Part shown: one piece after another, positions 9,305 to 17,654 of the stretch
Position numbering within the stretch: position 1 is the first letter of the stretch
How the letters are laid out: each line of letters begins with the position of its first letter
Assembly (NCBI RefSeq): GCF_003669035.1
Contig: NZ_CP033070.1
Span: forward strand, 992,001-1,056,000
Reading direction: 5' to 3'
Length of the DNA: 64,000 nucleotides
Origin: Chryseobacterium sp. 3008163
GTDB taxonomy: Bacteria > Bacteroidota > Bacteroidia > Flavobacteriales > Weeksellaceae
Position numbers and translations under genes: made by a program
Notes under the pieces: generated by a model
What the model saw: the letters and a program-made list of their open reading frames with translations, nothing else
What the model was told of the DNA's origin: nothing
Databases searched by the model: none

Positions 9305-9844
9305 ATGAAAAAGAACTTTTTACTACTCATCATTTTGTTTGTTTTTTGCTCTGTCAATGCTCAAAATGAAACTGACGCAAATCCTTATCAGAAGAACAAT
9401 GAAATTAAACTGAATCTTATCTCGCCGTTATTCGGTGCTGTGGAAGCAGGTTTTGAACGGCATCTCAACAAAAACTCATCACTAGGGATTTCTGCATTTT
9501 TTGTTTACGATGATACAAAAGATGAGGATACGAATTACTACGTTTCCCCCTATTACAGATATTATTTTGGAAAAAAATATGCTTCCGGATTTTTTGTCGA
9601 AGGATTTGGAATGTTCACTTCTATTGATGGAAAAAAAATATACGCAGCAGACCAAATAACATTCACTGAAAATAAAGATGTTTACGATGTTGTGCTGGGT
9701 GCTGGTCTTGGCTATAAAATAGTCACAAAAAAAGGATTGGTTTTTGAAGCCAACGCAGCTTACGGAAAACTTTTGTTCAATGCAGACAAAACTGATCATA
9801 CTGTGGTTGCAAAGTTTGGATTGAGTATTGGTTATCGATTTTAA
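9305..9844 (+). CDS. DUF3575-like outer-membrane beta-barrel protein
   Basis: A 179-residue protein with signal peptide MKKNFLLLIILFVFCSVNAQ followed by ENEIKLNLISPLFGAVEAGFERHLNKNSSLG and ending in aromatic strand KFGLSIGYRF, as expected for an eight-stranded outer-membrane barrel of the DUF3575 type. ATG at 9305 is preferred to upstream starts because the signal peptide begins there. It follows the AraC-type membrane regulator by 91 bp and may be its target. No enzymatic motif. Confidence 0.7.
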   Translation: MKKNFLLLIILFVFCSVNAQNETDANPYQKNNEIKLNLISPLFGAVEAGFERHLNKNSSLGISAFFVYDDTKDEDTNYYVSPYYRYYFGKKYASGFFVEGFGMFTSIDGKKIYAADQITFTENKDVYDVVLGAGLGYKIVTKKGLVFEANAAYGKLLFNADKTDHTVVAKFGLSIGYRF

Positions 9845-9993
9845 TACCAACTATATTGAAAACTAAGGCATAACAAGGCTTTTGTTTGTGGTGGATAAAT
9901 TACAGAACTGAAGAATGAAGAAAATCCTGACGAGAGTTGGGATTTGTTTTTGTAAATGTTTACCAATACATAGAAATCATTTTTTAGCAATTC

Positions 9994-10059
9994 CAACGAC
10001 CCTTTTTGCCCGTTCACCGAAAAATCCATCATTTTCATAAGATTCCTGCAGACCTTTAC
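9994..10059 (+). promoter_or_regulatory. dps promoter with 21-bp-spaced direct repeats (regulon site A)
   Basis: CAACGA at 9994-9999 and CACCGA at 10015-10020 are 21 bp apart with TTTTTGCCCGTT between; 30 bp later GACCTTTAC at 10051-10059 occupies the -7 position. The same layout precedes the genes at 16730 and 17655. The dps ATG is 45 bp downstream of the last box. Confidence 0.65.
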
Positions 10060-10103
10060 ACAAGAATTAGAGCAATAAAGCTTTAAACTTAAAATCTTAT
10101 CTT

Positions 10104-10577
10104 ATGAAAACTCACATCGGAATTACAGAAAAAAACACAGAAGCAGTTGCAGATCAATTGGCAAAATTATTAGCTGACGAAACTGTACTTTACATCAAAA
10201 CCCGAAACGCACACTGGAACGTGACTGGCGACAATTTCCACGCAAATCACATCTTCTTCGAAGAACAATACAAACAATTGGATGAATTGATTGACAGTGT
10301 TGCAGAACGAATGCGTAAAATCGGACATTATGCACCAGCAACCATGAAAATGTATCTTGAACTCACCCATCTTACAGAATACAGCGAAAGAACAAACGAT
10401 GGACTTGGCTTTATGAAAGACCTTTTAAAAGACCACGAAAGCATCATCGATTTTATCCGTGGAAACATCACCCCTTTTGCAGAAGAATATAAAGATTATG
10501 GCAGCAGCGATTTTATAACAGGTTTGATGGAAACACACGAAGAAATGGCCTGGATGATCCGTTCATACTTCAGATAA
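10104..10577 (+). CDS. dps: Dps-type DNA-protecting ferritin-like protein
   Basis: A 157-residue Dps protein: a dodecameric cytosolic ferritin that oxidises Fe(II), usually with hydrogen peroxide, and protects DNA. The inter-subunit ferroxidase residues fit the family spacing exactly: His37, His49, Glu53 (Asp in many relatives), Asp64 and Glu68, in RNAHWNVTGDNFHANHIFFEEQ and DELIDSVAERM. Length is typical. It has its own promoter with the shared direct-repeat operator at 9994-10059 and is followed by the LytTR response regulator at 10646, which has a separate TATATTTG promoter. The shared operator suggests control together with the cupin/peroxiredoxin operon. Confidence 0.93.
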   Translation: MKTHIGITEKNTEAVADQLAKLLADETVLYIKTRNAHWNVTGDNFHANHIFFEEQYKQLDELIDSVAERMRKIGHYAPATMKMYLELTHLTEYSERTNDGLGFMKDLLKDHESIIDFIRGNITPFAEEYKDYGSSDFITGLMETHEEMAWMIRSYFR

Positions 10578-10613
10578 TCGCTTTCCGAAGTTTCAAAATA
10601 AAAAAGGAATAAT

Positions 10614-10621
10614 TATATTTG
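10614..10621 (+). promoter_or_regulatory. TAnnTTTG promoter of the LytTR regulator
   Basis: TATATTTG is a perfect match to the Bacteroidota -7 consensus, 25 bp before the ATG at 10646. Confidence 0.5.
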
Positions 10622-10645
10622 TGTCAACCATAATGAACTATTCCT

Positions 10646-11341
10646 ATGAAAGCTTTAATTGTCGATGATAATGACATTGCAAGAACAACGTTGGCGCATT
10701 TGGCAAAGCAGATTCCGAACCTTACAATTGTCAGCGAATATTCTAATGCGATAGAAGCTTATAATCATTTGCAGAATAATGAAATTGACCTGATATTTCT
10801 CGACATAGAAATGCCGGAAATGACCGGAATCGAACTCACCAAAAACCTTTCCGGAAAAGATATTATCATCATTTTTACGTCTTCCAACAAAGAATACGCA
10901 CTCGAAGCTTTCGAACTCAATATCGCAGATTATATCCTGAAACCCGTAATGCCGGCAAGATTTTTACAGGCAGTAAGCAAAGCTCAGGCAATTCTCGAAA
11001 GCAGAAAAGAAGATGTAGAAGTCACCAAAGATGAGTTCCTTTTCGTCCGGGATTCCAATATCACAAGGCGTTTGAAGCTGGACGATATTTTTTATGCAGA
11101 AGCAATGGGCGATTATGTAAAATTCTACACAAGAGAAAAAATGTTCGCCATCCACGGCAAAATGAAAACTGCAGAAGAACGCTTACCAAAAGACCATTTC
11201 ATCAGAGTTCATCGCTCTTACATCGTTTCCGTCGGCAAGATAGACACGTTACAAGATGGCGGAATTATGATCAACGGAAAATTCATACCCGTTGCAGATG
11301 CTTACCGAAAGGCACTCAACACTAGGATGAATGTTTTTTAG
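10646..11341 (+). CDS. LytTR-family response regulator
   Basis: A 231-residue regulator: receiver domain (1-120) with Asp8/Asp9, phospho-acceptor Asp53 (IFLDIEMPEMTG), Thr/Ser pair IIFTSS and Lys in YILKPV; then a LytTR DNA-binding domain (about 130-230: FLFVRDSNITRRLKLDDIFYAEAMGDYVKFYT...HRSYIVSVGKID). LytTR proteins bind two direct repeats spaced about two helical turns apart. The direct repeats 21 bp apart at dps, 16730 and 17655 have that spacing, making this regulator a candidate, by inference only. The partner kinase could be the hybrid kinase at 11590, although LytTR regulators more often pair with LytS-type kinases. Confidence 0.9.
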   Translation: MKALIVDDNDIARTTLAHLAKQIPNLTIVSEYSNAIEAYNHLQNNEIDLIFLDIEMPEMTGIELTKNLSGKDIIIIFTSSNKEYALEAFELNIADYILKPVMPARFLQAVSKAQAILESRKEDVEVTKDEFLFVRDSNITRRLKLDDIFYAEAMGDYVKFYTREKMFAIHGKMKTAEERLPKDHFIRVHRSYIVSVGKIDTLQDGGIMINGKFIPVADAYRKALNTRMNVF

Positions 11342-11363
11342 ACCTAATTAGGTTTTATCTATT

Positions 11364-11472
11364 ATTTGGGCAGCTTAATCCGCCTTCCGCTCCCAATCTT
11401 TTTTGCAGACGATTTAAGATTAAATAGAACTTGAGAACAAGCAAAAAAGGATTTCCGCTCAAGTCGGGCTGC
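11364..11472 (+). repeat. interspersed intergenic repeat, copy 1
   Basis: Begins ATTTGGGCAGCTTAATCC and CGCCTTCCGCTCCC, ends CCGCTCAAGTCGGGCTGC, with a variable middle. A second copy lies inverted at 21300-21422 with the same ends and a different core. No coding capacity. Looks like a small non-autonomous or REP-like element of flavobacterial genomes. Confidence 0.6.
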
Positions 11473-11506
11473 GACAATTCAACGTTCCAATTCGACTGTA
11501 AAAATT

Positions 11507-11563
11507 CCCCTCCCTTGGAGGGGTGGCGAAAATTCAAAGAATTTTTGACGGGGTGGTTAATCA
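11507..11563 (+). repeat. GGAGGGG hairpin repeat before the histidine kinase gene
   Basis: CCCCTCCCTTGGAGGGG forms a tight hairpin, followed by AAAATTCAAAGAATTTT (a second palindrome) and GACGGGGTGGTTAA. I recognise this type of sequence as a repeat family common between flavobacterial genes; only one copy is in the window. Confidence 0.45.
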
Positions 11564-11589
11564 CAATTTTAAAATAAGTACAAACACTT

Positions 11590-13797
11590 ATGAAAAATAC
11601 ATCTTCAGTAATGGGCAATAAACGCTTTGCATACTTGATTGTTTTGACATTCATTGCAGGTTCTATATTGTTGATTGCCGTTCAAATCAATTCAGCAAGA
11701 AATACGAAAGAGCTCATCAAAAACAACAATATCCTTCTGCACGAACTGAGTTCCAGCAACCACTTACGAGAAATCGACCGTGATATTTTAGGCGTAGAAA
11801 GTAGAATAAGAGCTTCCATTGCAACGAACGACACAACACACTTAAATGGGGTGGATCAAAAAATCGATGAGGTAGAAAACTTCCTAGATTCTCTTTCAAA
11901 AGACAATGCAGATGCTGAACAGAACAAGCTGATAAAAAGATTGGGCGTTCTGGCAATGGATAAAAAAATCGTCAAAGAAAAACTTTTGCATCGCTACCAT
12001 TCAATCGGAGATATGGACGACCAGACTTCCATCGCCAATCCTAGAGCGAGAAAAATATCGAACGAAATCACAGACATTACCGCCAAGATTTACAAAAGTC
12101 GCCGACTTCAAATGGCAGACCTCAGCAAAAAAAATGCAGAAATGGGAAGTAAGGCCAAACTTTACGACATTTCTCTACTCGCTTTATTGGTTTTAAGTGG
12201 TTCTATCATTGGATTCCACATCATCCGACAGTTCAAAAGACAACATTTATTAATCAAAGAATTAGACGTTGCGGAGAAAAAAGCTTCAGTTGCCGCGCAA
12301 ACCAAAGAAAATTTCCTCGCCAATATGAGCCACGAAATCCGAACACCTTTGAGCGGAATTTTGGGCTTTACCAACCTTTTACAGAAAAGACCTTTGGATG
12401 AGACTTCAAGGGAATTTGTTTCCTCAATCCAACGGTCGGGAGAAAATCTGATGGCAATTATTAATGATATTTTAGATTTATCAAAAATTGAAGCAGGAAT
12501 GATGCGCATCACACCCGGAACATTCAGTATCAACGGATTGGTGAATTCTGTAGAAACATTTTTTGTTGAACGCGCCAAGGAAAAAGGATTAAAAATTTCG
12601 AGCAAAATAGACACTTCCATTCCGGATACTTTAATCGGTGATGCAACGAGACTGACGCAAATCTTGGTCAACCTCATCGGAAATGCCATCAAATTTACGC
12701 ATCAGGGAAGCATTATTATTGAAATTTACAACAAACAACAATCTGAAAACGAAGTCATCATCGGCTTCAAAATTTCGGACACCGGAATTGGAATCGATAA
12801 AGAAAAACTGAACGAAGTTTTTGAAAGATTTAACCAAGGCGAAGATTCTACAACCCGAAATTACGGCGGAACAGGATTAGGTTTATCCATCGTAAAAAGC
12901 CTGATATTACTGCAAAACGGTGACATTGAAGTGACAAGCGAACAGGGAAAAGGAACGACTTTTAATTTTCATATTCCTTACGGGATTGCAAAAGAACAGC
13001 TCAATGTAATTCCTGCGGTTGATACCAATTATTTCAAAGACAAATCGAATACGCCGTTGCGTGTTTTGGTGGTTGACGACAATACTATCAATCAAAGTCT
13101 GATGAAACATCTTTTGCTGCAATGGAATATTGATTTCGATATTGTTTCTAACGGTCTAGAAGCTATTGAGCAATTGATCAATCAGACTTATGATTTGGTT
13201 TTGATGGATATTCAGATGCCAAAAATGGATGGCTACGCCGCAACCCAGCAAATTCGTGAAGTACTAAAATTAGATATTCCGATTATCGCAATGACCGCAC
13301 ACGCATTGGCGGGTGAATGCGAAAAATGCCTGAGCCGAGGAATGAATGAGTACATTTCTAAACCCATTAAAGAAGAAGAATTATTTAAATTAATCTCCAA
13401 TTTTGGATTGCAGGAAAACGAAAAAACCGAAGTAAAAACTGAAGAAATCGCTTCTAATTATGAGTTCATAGACCTAACTTATATGAAGTCCATCAGCAAT
13501 GGAGACAAGGATTTTGAAAAAACTGTGACGCAACAGTTTTTAGATAAAGTCCCTACTCATTTGCAGGAACTGAAACTGACTTATGAAAACAAAGATTTTA
13601 AATTGCTGAAATTGAGAGCCCACGATTTAAAATCGAGTGTAGCGATAATGGGTTTGCTTCCTTTATTAGAGAAGAAACTAGATATTTTGGAATTAACAAC
13701 CGAAGAAAATCCGGCATCAGAAAAAGCTTTGGAAGAGTTGAAAGATATTTTGCTGAAATCGTTTTTCGAAACTAAATTATTTATACAATCCATTTAA
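11590..13797 (+). CDS. hybrid sensor histidine kinase with receiver and HPt domains
   Basis: A 735-residue inner-membrane kinase. Membrane helices lie at about 13-32 and 193-213, bounding a helical periplasmic sensor of about 160 residues (CHASE3-like in character, not firmly assigned). Then HisKA with His248 (NMSHEIRTPLSG), HATPase_c (N box LVNLIGNAIKFTH, G boxes DTGIGID and GGTGLGLSIV), a receiver with Asp540 (LVLMDIQMPKMDGY), and an HPt with His678 (LRAHDLKSS). The full phosphorelay is in one protein, so it needs a separate output regulator; the LytTR protein 250 bp upstream is the nearest. An interspersed repeat lies between them. Confidence 0.9.
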   Translation: MKNTSSVMGNKRFAYLIVLTFIAGSILLIAVQINSARNTKELIKNNNILLHELSSSNHLREIDRDILGVESRIRASIATNDTTHLNGVDQKIDEVENFLDSLSKDNADAEQNKLIKRLGVLAMDKKIVKEKLLHRYHSIGDMDDQTSIANPRARKISNEITDITAKIYKSRRLQMADLSKKNAEMGSKAKLYDISLLALLVLSGSIIGFHIIRQFKRQHLLIKELDVAEKKASVAAQTKENFLANMSHEIRTPLSGILGFTNLLQKRPLDETSREFVSSIQRSGENLMAIINDILDLSKIEAGMMRITPGTFSINGLVNSVETFFVERAKEKGLKISSKIDTSIPDTLIGDATRLTQILVNLIGNAIKFTHQGSIIIEIYNKQQSENEVIIGFKISDTGIGIDKEKLNEVFERFNQGEDSTTRNYGGTGLGLSIVKSLILLQNGDIEVTSEQGKGTTFNFHIPYGIAKEQLNVIPAVDTNYFKDKSNTPLRVLVVDDNTINQSLMKHLLLQWNIDFDIVSNGLEAIEQLINQTYDLVLMDIQMPKMDGYAATQQIREVLKLDIPIIAMTAHALAGECEKCLSRGMNEYISKPIKEEELFKLISNFGLQENEKTEVKTEEIASNYEFIDLTYMKSISNGDKDFEKTVTQQFLDKVPTHLQELKLTYENKDFKLLKLRAHDLKSSVAIMGLLPLLEKKLDILELTTEENPASEKALEELKDILLKSFFETKLFIQSI

Positions 13798-13929
13798 AAA
13801 TATTTTTAGCAACAGTTATCATTTTAACTCATCGTAAAAATGTATCATACCTTCCAACTTCTGTATAACTAAGGACCAACAGGTTTGTTTCATCTTTGCT
13901 TCATTAATTAATCAAACAAAATCGTTTTA

Positions 13930-14727
13930 ATGAGCAAAACAATTTTAATTACAGGAGCATCGTCAGGATTTGGACTGATGCTTGCCAAAGACCTTCATCA
14001 AAAAGGTTTTAACGTAATCGGTACAAGCCGTGAATCGCAAAAATATCAAGGGAAATTTCCTTTTAAATTAATGAAACTTGATATTGACGATGACGCATCT
14101 ATTCAGTTATTTGCAGAACAGATTACGACTGAAATAAAACGGATAGATGTATTAGTAAATAATGCTGGTTTTATGGTAACCGGAATTGCAGAGGAAACAC
14201 CGATGGAAATTGCCAAACAGCAATTTGAAACTAATTTCTGGGGAACCGTAAAAGTGACCAATGCATTATTGCCAATTTTTAGAAAACAAAAATCTGGTCA
14301 AATCATTACCGTGAGTTCTATTGTCGGAATTATTGGCCCGCCCAATTTATCTTTTTATGCTGCATCTAAACACGCTGTGGAAGGTTATTTCAAATCATTG
14401 CGATTAGAACTGAATCAGTTTAATATCAAAGTGAGTGTTGTAGAGCCTGTTTGGTTTAAAACAAATCTCGGACGCAACGCAGTTTCATCTATAGGAAATT
14501 CCATTTCAGATTATAATGCTTATAGAAAGAAAGTAAATATCGTTACACAAAAAGGATTGGACGAAGCCGATTCTCCTGAAGCTGTAGTCAGTTCTATCAC
14601 AAAACTGATTCAAACAAAAGAACCAAAATTCAGCAATCCGGTGGGAAAAATGTCTGGAATGATTGTATTTCTTCAAAAATTCGCACCAAAAATGTTTGAA
14701 AGCACAATGCTTAAAAGTGTAAAATAA
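13930..14727 (+). CDS. SDR-family oxidoreductase
   Basis: A 265-residue classical SDR with TGASSGFG (cofactor site), NNAG, catalytic Ser (VSSIVG), Tyr143 and Lys147 (YAASK). Complete active site, unlike the SDR at 6608. Substrate cannot be told. It is followed 19 bp later by the monooxygenase gene at 14747 and then an AraC regulator, a common grouping in which the regulator controls the SDR. A CATCTTTG element lies about 40 bp upstream and may be the promoter. Confidence 0.88.
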   Translation: MSKTILITGASSGFGLMLAKDLHQKGFNVIGTSRESQKYQGKFPFKLMKLDIDDDASIQLFAEQITTEIKRIDVLVNNAGFMVTGIAEETPMEIAKQQFETNFWGTVKVTNALLPIFRKQKSGQIITVSSIVGIIGPPNLSFYAASKHAVEGYFKSLRLELNQFNIKVSVVEPVWFKTNLGRNAVSSIGNSISDYNAYRKKVNIVTQKGLDEADSPEAVVSSITKLIQTKEPKFSNPVGKMSGMIVFLQKFAPKMFESTMLKSVK

Positions 14728-14746
14728 CAATGCTAAATTATTTATA

Positions 14747-15042
14747 ATGAAAAGCGAAAAAATAATTACTCACGCAGAAATTACCATTAATCCTAAATTT
14801 TTGCAAGAAATTTTACCAAAAGCAAAGGAGACGAGAGAAAAAATACTGTTGGAACAAGGCTGCGAAACATTTATCTTAACAACAAAAAAGAAAATGAAAA
14901 CACATTGGTTATTTTTGCAGTTTATACTTCTCAACAAACTTATGCTTGGCATTTGGAACAGGATTATGTTAAAAGTTTCTTCGGCTTTTTAGATGGAAAA
15001 TTGGAAAATGTACCAGTCGTAACTTATTTGGAAGAGGTCTAA
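14747..15042 (+). pseudogene. ABM-type (putative quinol) monooxygenase, frameshifted
   Basis: About 98 residues when repaired, the normal length for the antibiotic-biosynthesis-monooxygenase family. The first part reads HAEITINPKFLQEILPKAKETREKILLEQGCETF; after one added A in the A6 run at 14884-14889 it continues KENENTLVIFAVYTSQQTYAWHL and ends in VTYLEEV, matching the ABM pattern. These small dimeric proteins oxidise quinols or act in related stress reactions. It sits between an SDR and an AraC-type regulator. The frame break is probably an assembly error. Confidence 0.7.
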
Positions 15043-15055
15043 AATCATCATAAAA

Positions 15056-15952
15056 ATGAAGCATTACAAAACAATTACCGAACTCTACACTGCCAATGGA
15101 TTTCCGCCGCCGGAAAATCCGATGTTGGGTTTGGTAACATTTGAAGATATCAAAGGTTGTCAATTTGTAGAAACAGAATTCACTTTAGGCTTTTATAAAA
15201 TCGCTTTAAAAAAAGTGAAATCAGGAAACGTAATGTATGGCAAAACAAAGTACGACCACGAAAACGGTTCTATGTTTTTCCTTAGACCCAATCAAATTGT
15301 GCAGATGAACGATATCGAACTTACCGAGAAAGGTTTTATGATTTATGTTCACGAAGACTTTTTAGTCAATCATCCGTTGCATTCCAGCATTCAGAAATAC
15401 GGTTATTTTGATTATGAAACAGATGAGGCATTGCATATTTCGCCGAGCGAAGAAGATACACTTTGGGATTTATTTAATAAAATGAGGGGCGAGTATTACA
15501 ACAATCAGGATGAGTATAGTCGTGATATTATGTTGACTCATATTGATTCCATTTTAAAATATTCACAAAGATATTACAAGCGTCAGTTTCTCAATAGAAC
15601 TGTAATTTCGGGGACTACGGTTTCGAAATTTACCAATTATTTAAAAGTGTATTTTGATAGTGGAAAATTAAAAGAAAACGGATTGCCAACCGTAAAATAT
15701 CTTGCATCAGAATTATCTCTATCTCCAAGATATTTGAGTGATTTATTGAAGCAGGAAACAGGCAAAACAGCATTGGAACATATTCATATTGCATTGGTAA
15801 TGGAAGCGAAAAACTTGTTAATGAGCACTGAAAAAACCGTTGCCGAAACTGCCTATGAATTAGGTTTCGAAAATCCGCCTTATTTCTCGAGGCTTTTTAA
15901 AAAAGAAGTTGGCGTTACCCCAACTGAGTATAGAGAACAGTTTTTGAATTAA
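15056..15952 (+). CDS. AraC-family transcriptional regulator
   Basis: A 298-residue regulator: N-terminal cupin-like sensing domain (about 20-170) and C-terminal double HTH (about 200-298: VKYLASELSLSPRYLSDLLKQETGKTALEHI and VAETAYELGFENPPYFSRLFKKEVGVTPTEYR). The ATG at 15056 lies 14 bp after the monooxygenase gene, so it is probably in the SDR-monooxygenase operon and may autoregulate it. AraC proteins also bind direct half-sites about 21 bp apart, so this is a second candidate for the factor binding the shared operator sites. Confidence 0.9.
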   Translation: MKHYKTITELYTANGFPPPENPMLGLVTFEDIKGCQFVETEFTLGFYKIALKKVKSGNVMYGKTKYDHENGSMFFLRPNQIVQMNDIELTEKGFMIYVHEDFLVNHPLHSSIQKYGYFDYETDEALHISPSEEDTLWDLFNKMRGEYYNNQDEYSRDIMLTHIDSILKYSQRYYKRQFLNRTVISGTTVSKFTNYLKVYFDSGKLKENGLPTVKYLASELSLSPRYLSDLLKQETGKTALEHIHIALVMEAKNLLMSTEKTVAETAYELGFENPPYFSRLFKKEVGVTPTEYREQFLN

Positions 15953-15995
15953 TATAAATCAGCTTTACAATATATTAACTAGTAAAATCAAAATT

Positions 15996-16547
15996 ATGGA
16001 AACTCAAGGCGCATCTGTTGTAATCACCCATCACGTTATCGACGGAAAACAGCCTGAATATGAAAAATGGCTGGACGAAATTCTGCCGGTTTCCAAGAGT
16101 GCCAAAGGTTTTATTGATTGGCAAATCGTCCGCCCGATTCCGAATCTGACTTTTGCTTATACGGTCATTATCCGCTTTGACACCATTGATAATCTCAGAA
16201 ACTGGATGGAATCTGACGCCAGAAAAAAGCTGATTGACAAAGCGCATCCGTTATTCACAAAAGAAGACAATTACGAAATCAAATCCGGTCTTGATTTTCT
16301 ATTTTATGGTGAAAAATCAGATGTCAAAGTTCCGGTTCGCTGGAAACAATATTTAGCAACCTGGTCAGCGATTTTTCCTTTATCATTGCTGATGCAATTG
16401 GTTTTATTACCGGGTTTGCGACTCATTGATATTCCTGCCAATCGGTATTTTGATACGTTGGTGAGTACGGGCTGTCTGGTTTTTCTGGTGATTTATGTGG
16501 TGATGCCGAATTATACGAAGCTGATTAGGAAGTGGCTTTATAAATAA
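15996..16547 (+). CDS. ABM-domain protein with C-terminal membrane helices
   Basis: A 183-residue protein. Residues about 7-100 are an ABM-like alpha/beta domain (VVITHHVIDGKQPEYEKWLDEILPVSKSAKGFIDWQIVRP...FDTIDNLRNWMES); residues about 115-180 contain two membrane helices (TWSAIFPLSLLMQLVLLPGL, TLVSTGCLVFLVIYVVMPNY). This fused layout is known for membrane-anchored antibiotic-biosynthesis-monooxygenase proteins. CAGCTTTAC lies about 30 bp upstream and resembles the -7 box of the nearby regulon, but the direct repeats are not present there. Confidence 0.75.
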   Translation: METQGASVVITHHVIDGKQPEYEKWLDEILPVSKSAKGFIDWQIVRPIPNLTFAYTVIIRFDTIDNLRNWMESDARKKLIDKAHPLFTKEDNYEIKSGLDFLFYGEKSDVKVPVRWKQYLATWSAIFPLSLLMQLVLLPGLRLIDIPANRYFDTLVSTGCLVFLVIYVVMPNYTKLIRKWLYK

Positions 16548-16625
16548 TAATTAATTTGACAGATAAATTCAAATTCACTGGAACACAGTGAATTTTTTTT
16601 AAAACAATCTTAGACATTCCTCATT

Positions 16626-16691
16626 TAACGACATTTTCTGCCTATTCATCGAACACCAATTGATTTTGCACTGAGTTGCTTGTAGCTTTAC
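16626..16691 (+). promoter_or_regulatory. promoter with 21-bp-spaced direct repeats (regulon site B)
   Basis: TAACGA at 16626-16631 and CATCGA at 16647-16652 are 21 bp apart, with TTTTCTGCCTATT between; 30 bp later TAGCTTTAC at 16683-16691. The ATG at 16730 is 39 bp downstream. Same layout as at dps and at the bicupin. Confidence 0.65.
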
Positions 16692-16729
16692 ATCATCAAA
16701 TTAATACAAACAATTTAAATCAAAAAAAC

Positions 16730-17287
16730 ATGGAAATCCTACAAACCCCAGAAAACGCACTGTCTCATTCTATAGTTACAGCAATCATCAATGCTCCAAT
16801 CGAAAAAGTAAACATCGCAGATTGGTTACTCAACCTTCCTGATGCAGAATATCAACGTTGCTCCACTCAACACATCGGTGCGGCAATCTCTTCAACTTAC
16901 GAGGGCGAACCAGTTTCATTAAATGTTGAAACCATCGGAGATGCATTAATGGTTCAACATTATGTTGCCGTTGTTCACCGTCCGGATTACTGCAGAATGT
17001 TATCAATTTCAGATTCAATTACACAAAACGGCCGTACCAAAGTTCAAGTTTTATGGGAACTGAAAGCCACTAAAATTGATGACAACACCACGTTGTACAC
17101 CAACGAAATTCATGCAACCGCAACATCTGAAATGTTCGAATATTTGAAAGAACATAACATTAATCTTGCGGATGCTGCCGCTTCCAGACAAGCCTCTTCC
17201 GACGCTCACAATCACGAAGAAACGCCCAACTTTGCAAAAAGTATCGAAAACAAGGCGTTGACAGGTAAATACAATCAGCCTTTTTAA
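16730..17287 (+). CDS. unknown cytosolic protein, possibly SRPBCC-like
   Basis: A 185-residue protein without signal peptide or membrane segment. Alternating beta-rich strands (VTAIINAPIEKVNIADWLLNLPDAEYQRC, VSLNVETIGDALMVQHYVAVVHRPDYCRML, KVQVLWELKATKIDDNTTLYTNEIHATAT) suggest an SRPBCC/START-like fold, but this is a guess. ATG at 16730 is chosen because it lies correctly after the promoter; a TTG further up overlaps the promoter box. It carries the same operator as dps and the cupin/peroxiredoxin operon, so a role in oxidative or quinone-type stress is likely by association only. Followed by a terminator. Confidence 0.65.
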   Translation: MEILQTPENALSHSIVTAIINAPIEKVNIADWLLNLPDAEYQRCSTQHIGAAISSTYEGEPVSLNVETIGDALMVQHYVAVVHRPDYCRMLSISDSITQNGRTKVQVLWELKATKIDDNTTLYTNEIHATATSEMFEYLKEHNINLADAAASRQASSDAHNHEETPNFAKSIENKALTGKYNQPF

Positions 17288-17312
17288 TTTTTAATAACAT
17301 ATCGCTTATAAG

Positions 17313-17345
17313 AATCATTGGAGTTTTCCAGTGATTTTTTATTTA
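17313..17345 (+). terminator. hairpin terminator after the 16730 gene
   Basis: ATCATTGG and CCAGTGAT pair around AGTTTT, followed by a TTTTTT run. Confidence 0.65.
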
Positions 17346-17431
17346 AATATTTTTAATTTTTTGCTTTTAGATTTGCTTGATAGAGCTGGTTTTTAATCAA
17401 ACTTTTTTTTATTTTCCTTTTAAAGATAATA

Positions 17432-17507
17432 GCCACGAATACACGAATTAATTTATTGTTAGACTTAAATTTCGATTTCGATTTTAAAAAATTCGTGCAT
17501 TCGTGGC
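17432..17507. repeat. inverted repeat of the GCCACGAAT...ATTCGTGGC type
   Basis: GCCACGAATACACGAATTA at the left pairs with TTCGTGCATTCGTGGC at the right around about 40 AT-rich bases. Repeats with these ends occur widely between genes of flavobacteria; only this copy is in the window. The 367-bp gap 17288-17654 holds it, a terminator and the next promoter; no gene. Confidence 0.55.
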
Positions 17508-17543
17508 ATCCTATAAATTCATCAACTATTCCTTTCAAATTCC

Positions 17544-17609
17544 CACCGACTCATTTTGCCTATTCACCGAAAACCACTTTAAAATCCTTCGATTCCGTGG
17601 TAGCTTTAC
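17544..17609 (+). promoter_or_regulatory. bicupin operon promoter with 21-bp-spaced direct repeats (regulon site C)
   Basis: CACCGA at 17544-17549 and CACCGA at 17565-17570 are perfect direct repeats 21 bp apart with TTTTGCCTATT between; 30 bp later TAGCTTTAC at 17601-17609. ATG of the bicupin gene 46 bp downstream. No -33 TTG element is evident, which fits activator-dependent transcription. Confidence 0.7.
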
Positions 17610-17654
17610 AGTAGAAATAAAGACAAACTATTATTAATTATAAAAATTACCATT

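Noticed and set aside
15960..15975. A fourth copy of the direct-repeat promoter before the 15996 gene
   Set aside because: Only the CAGCTTTAC box is similar; the two upstream repeats at the required 30 and 51 bp are absent.
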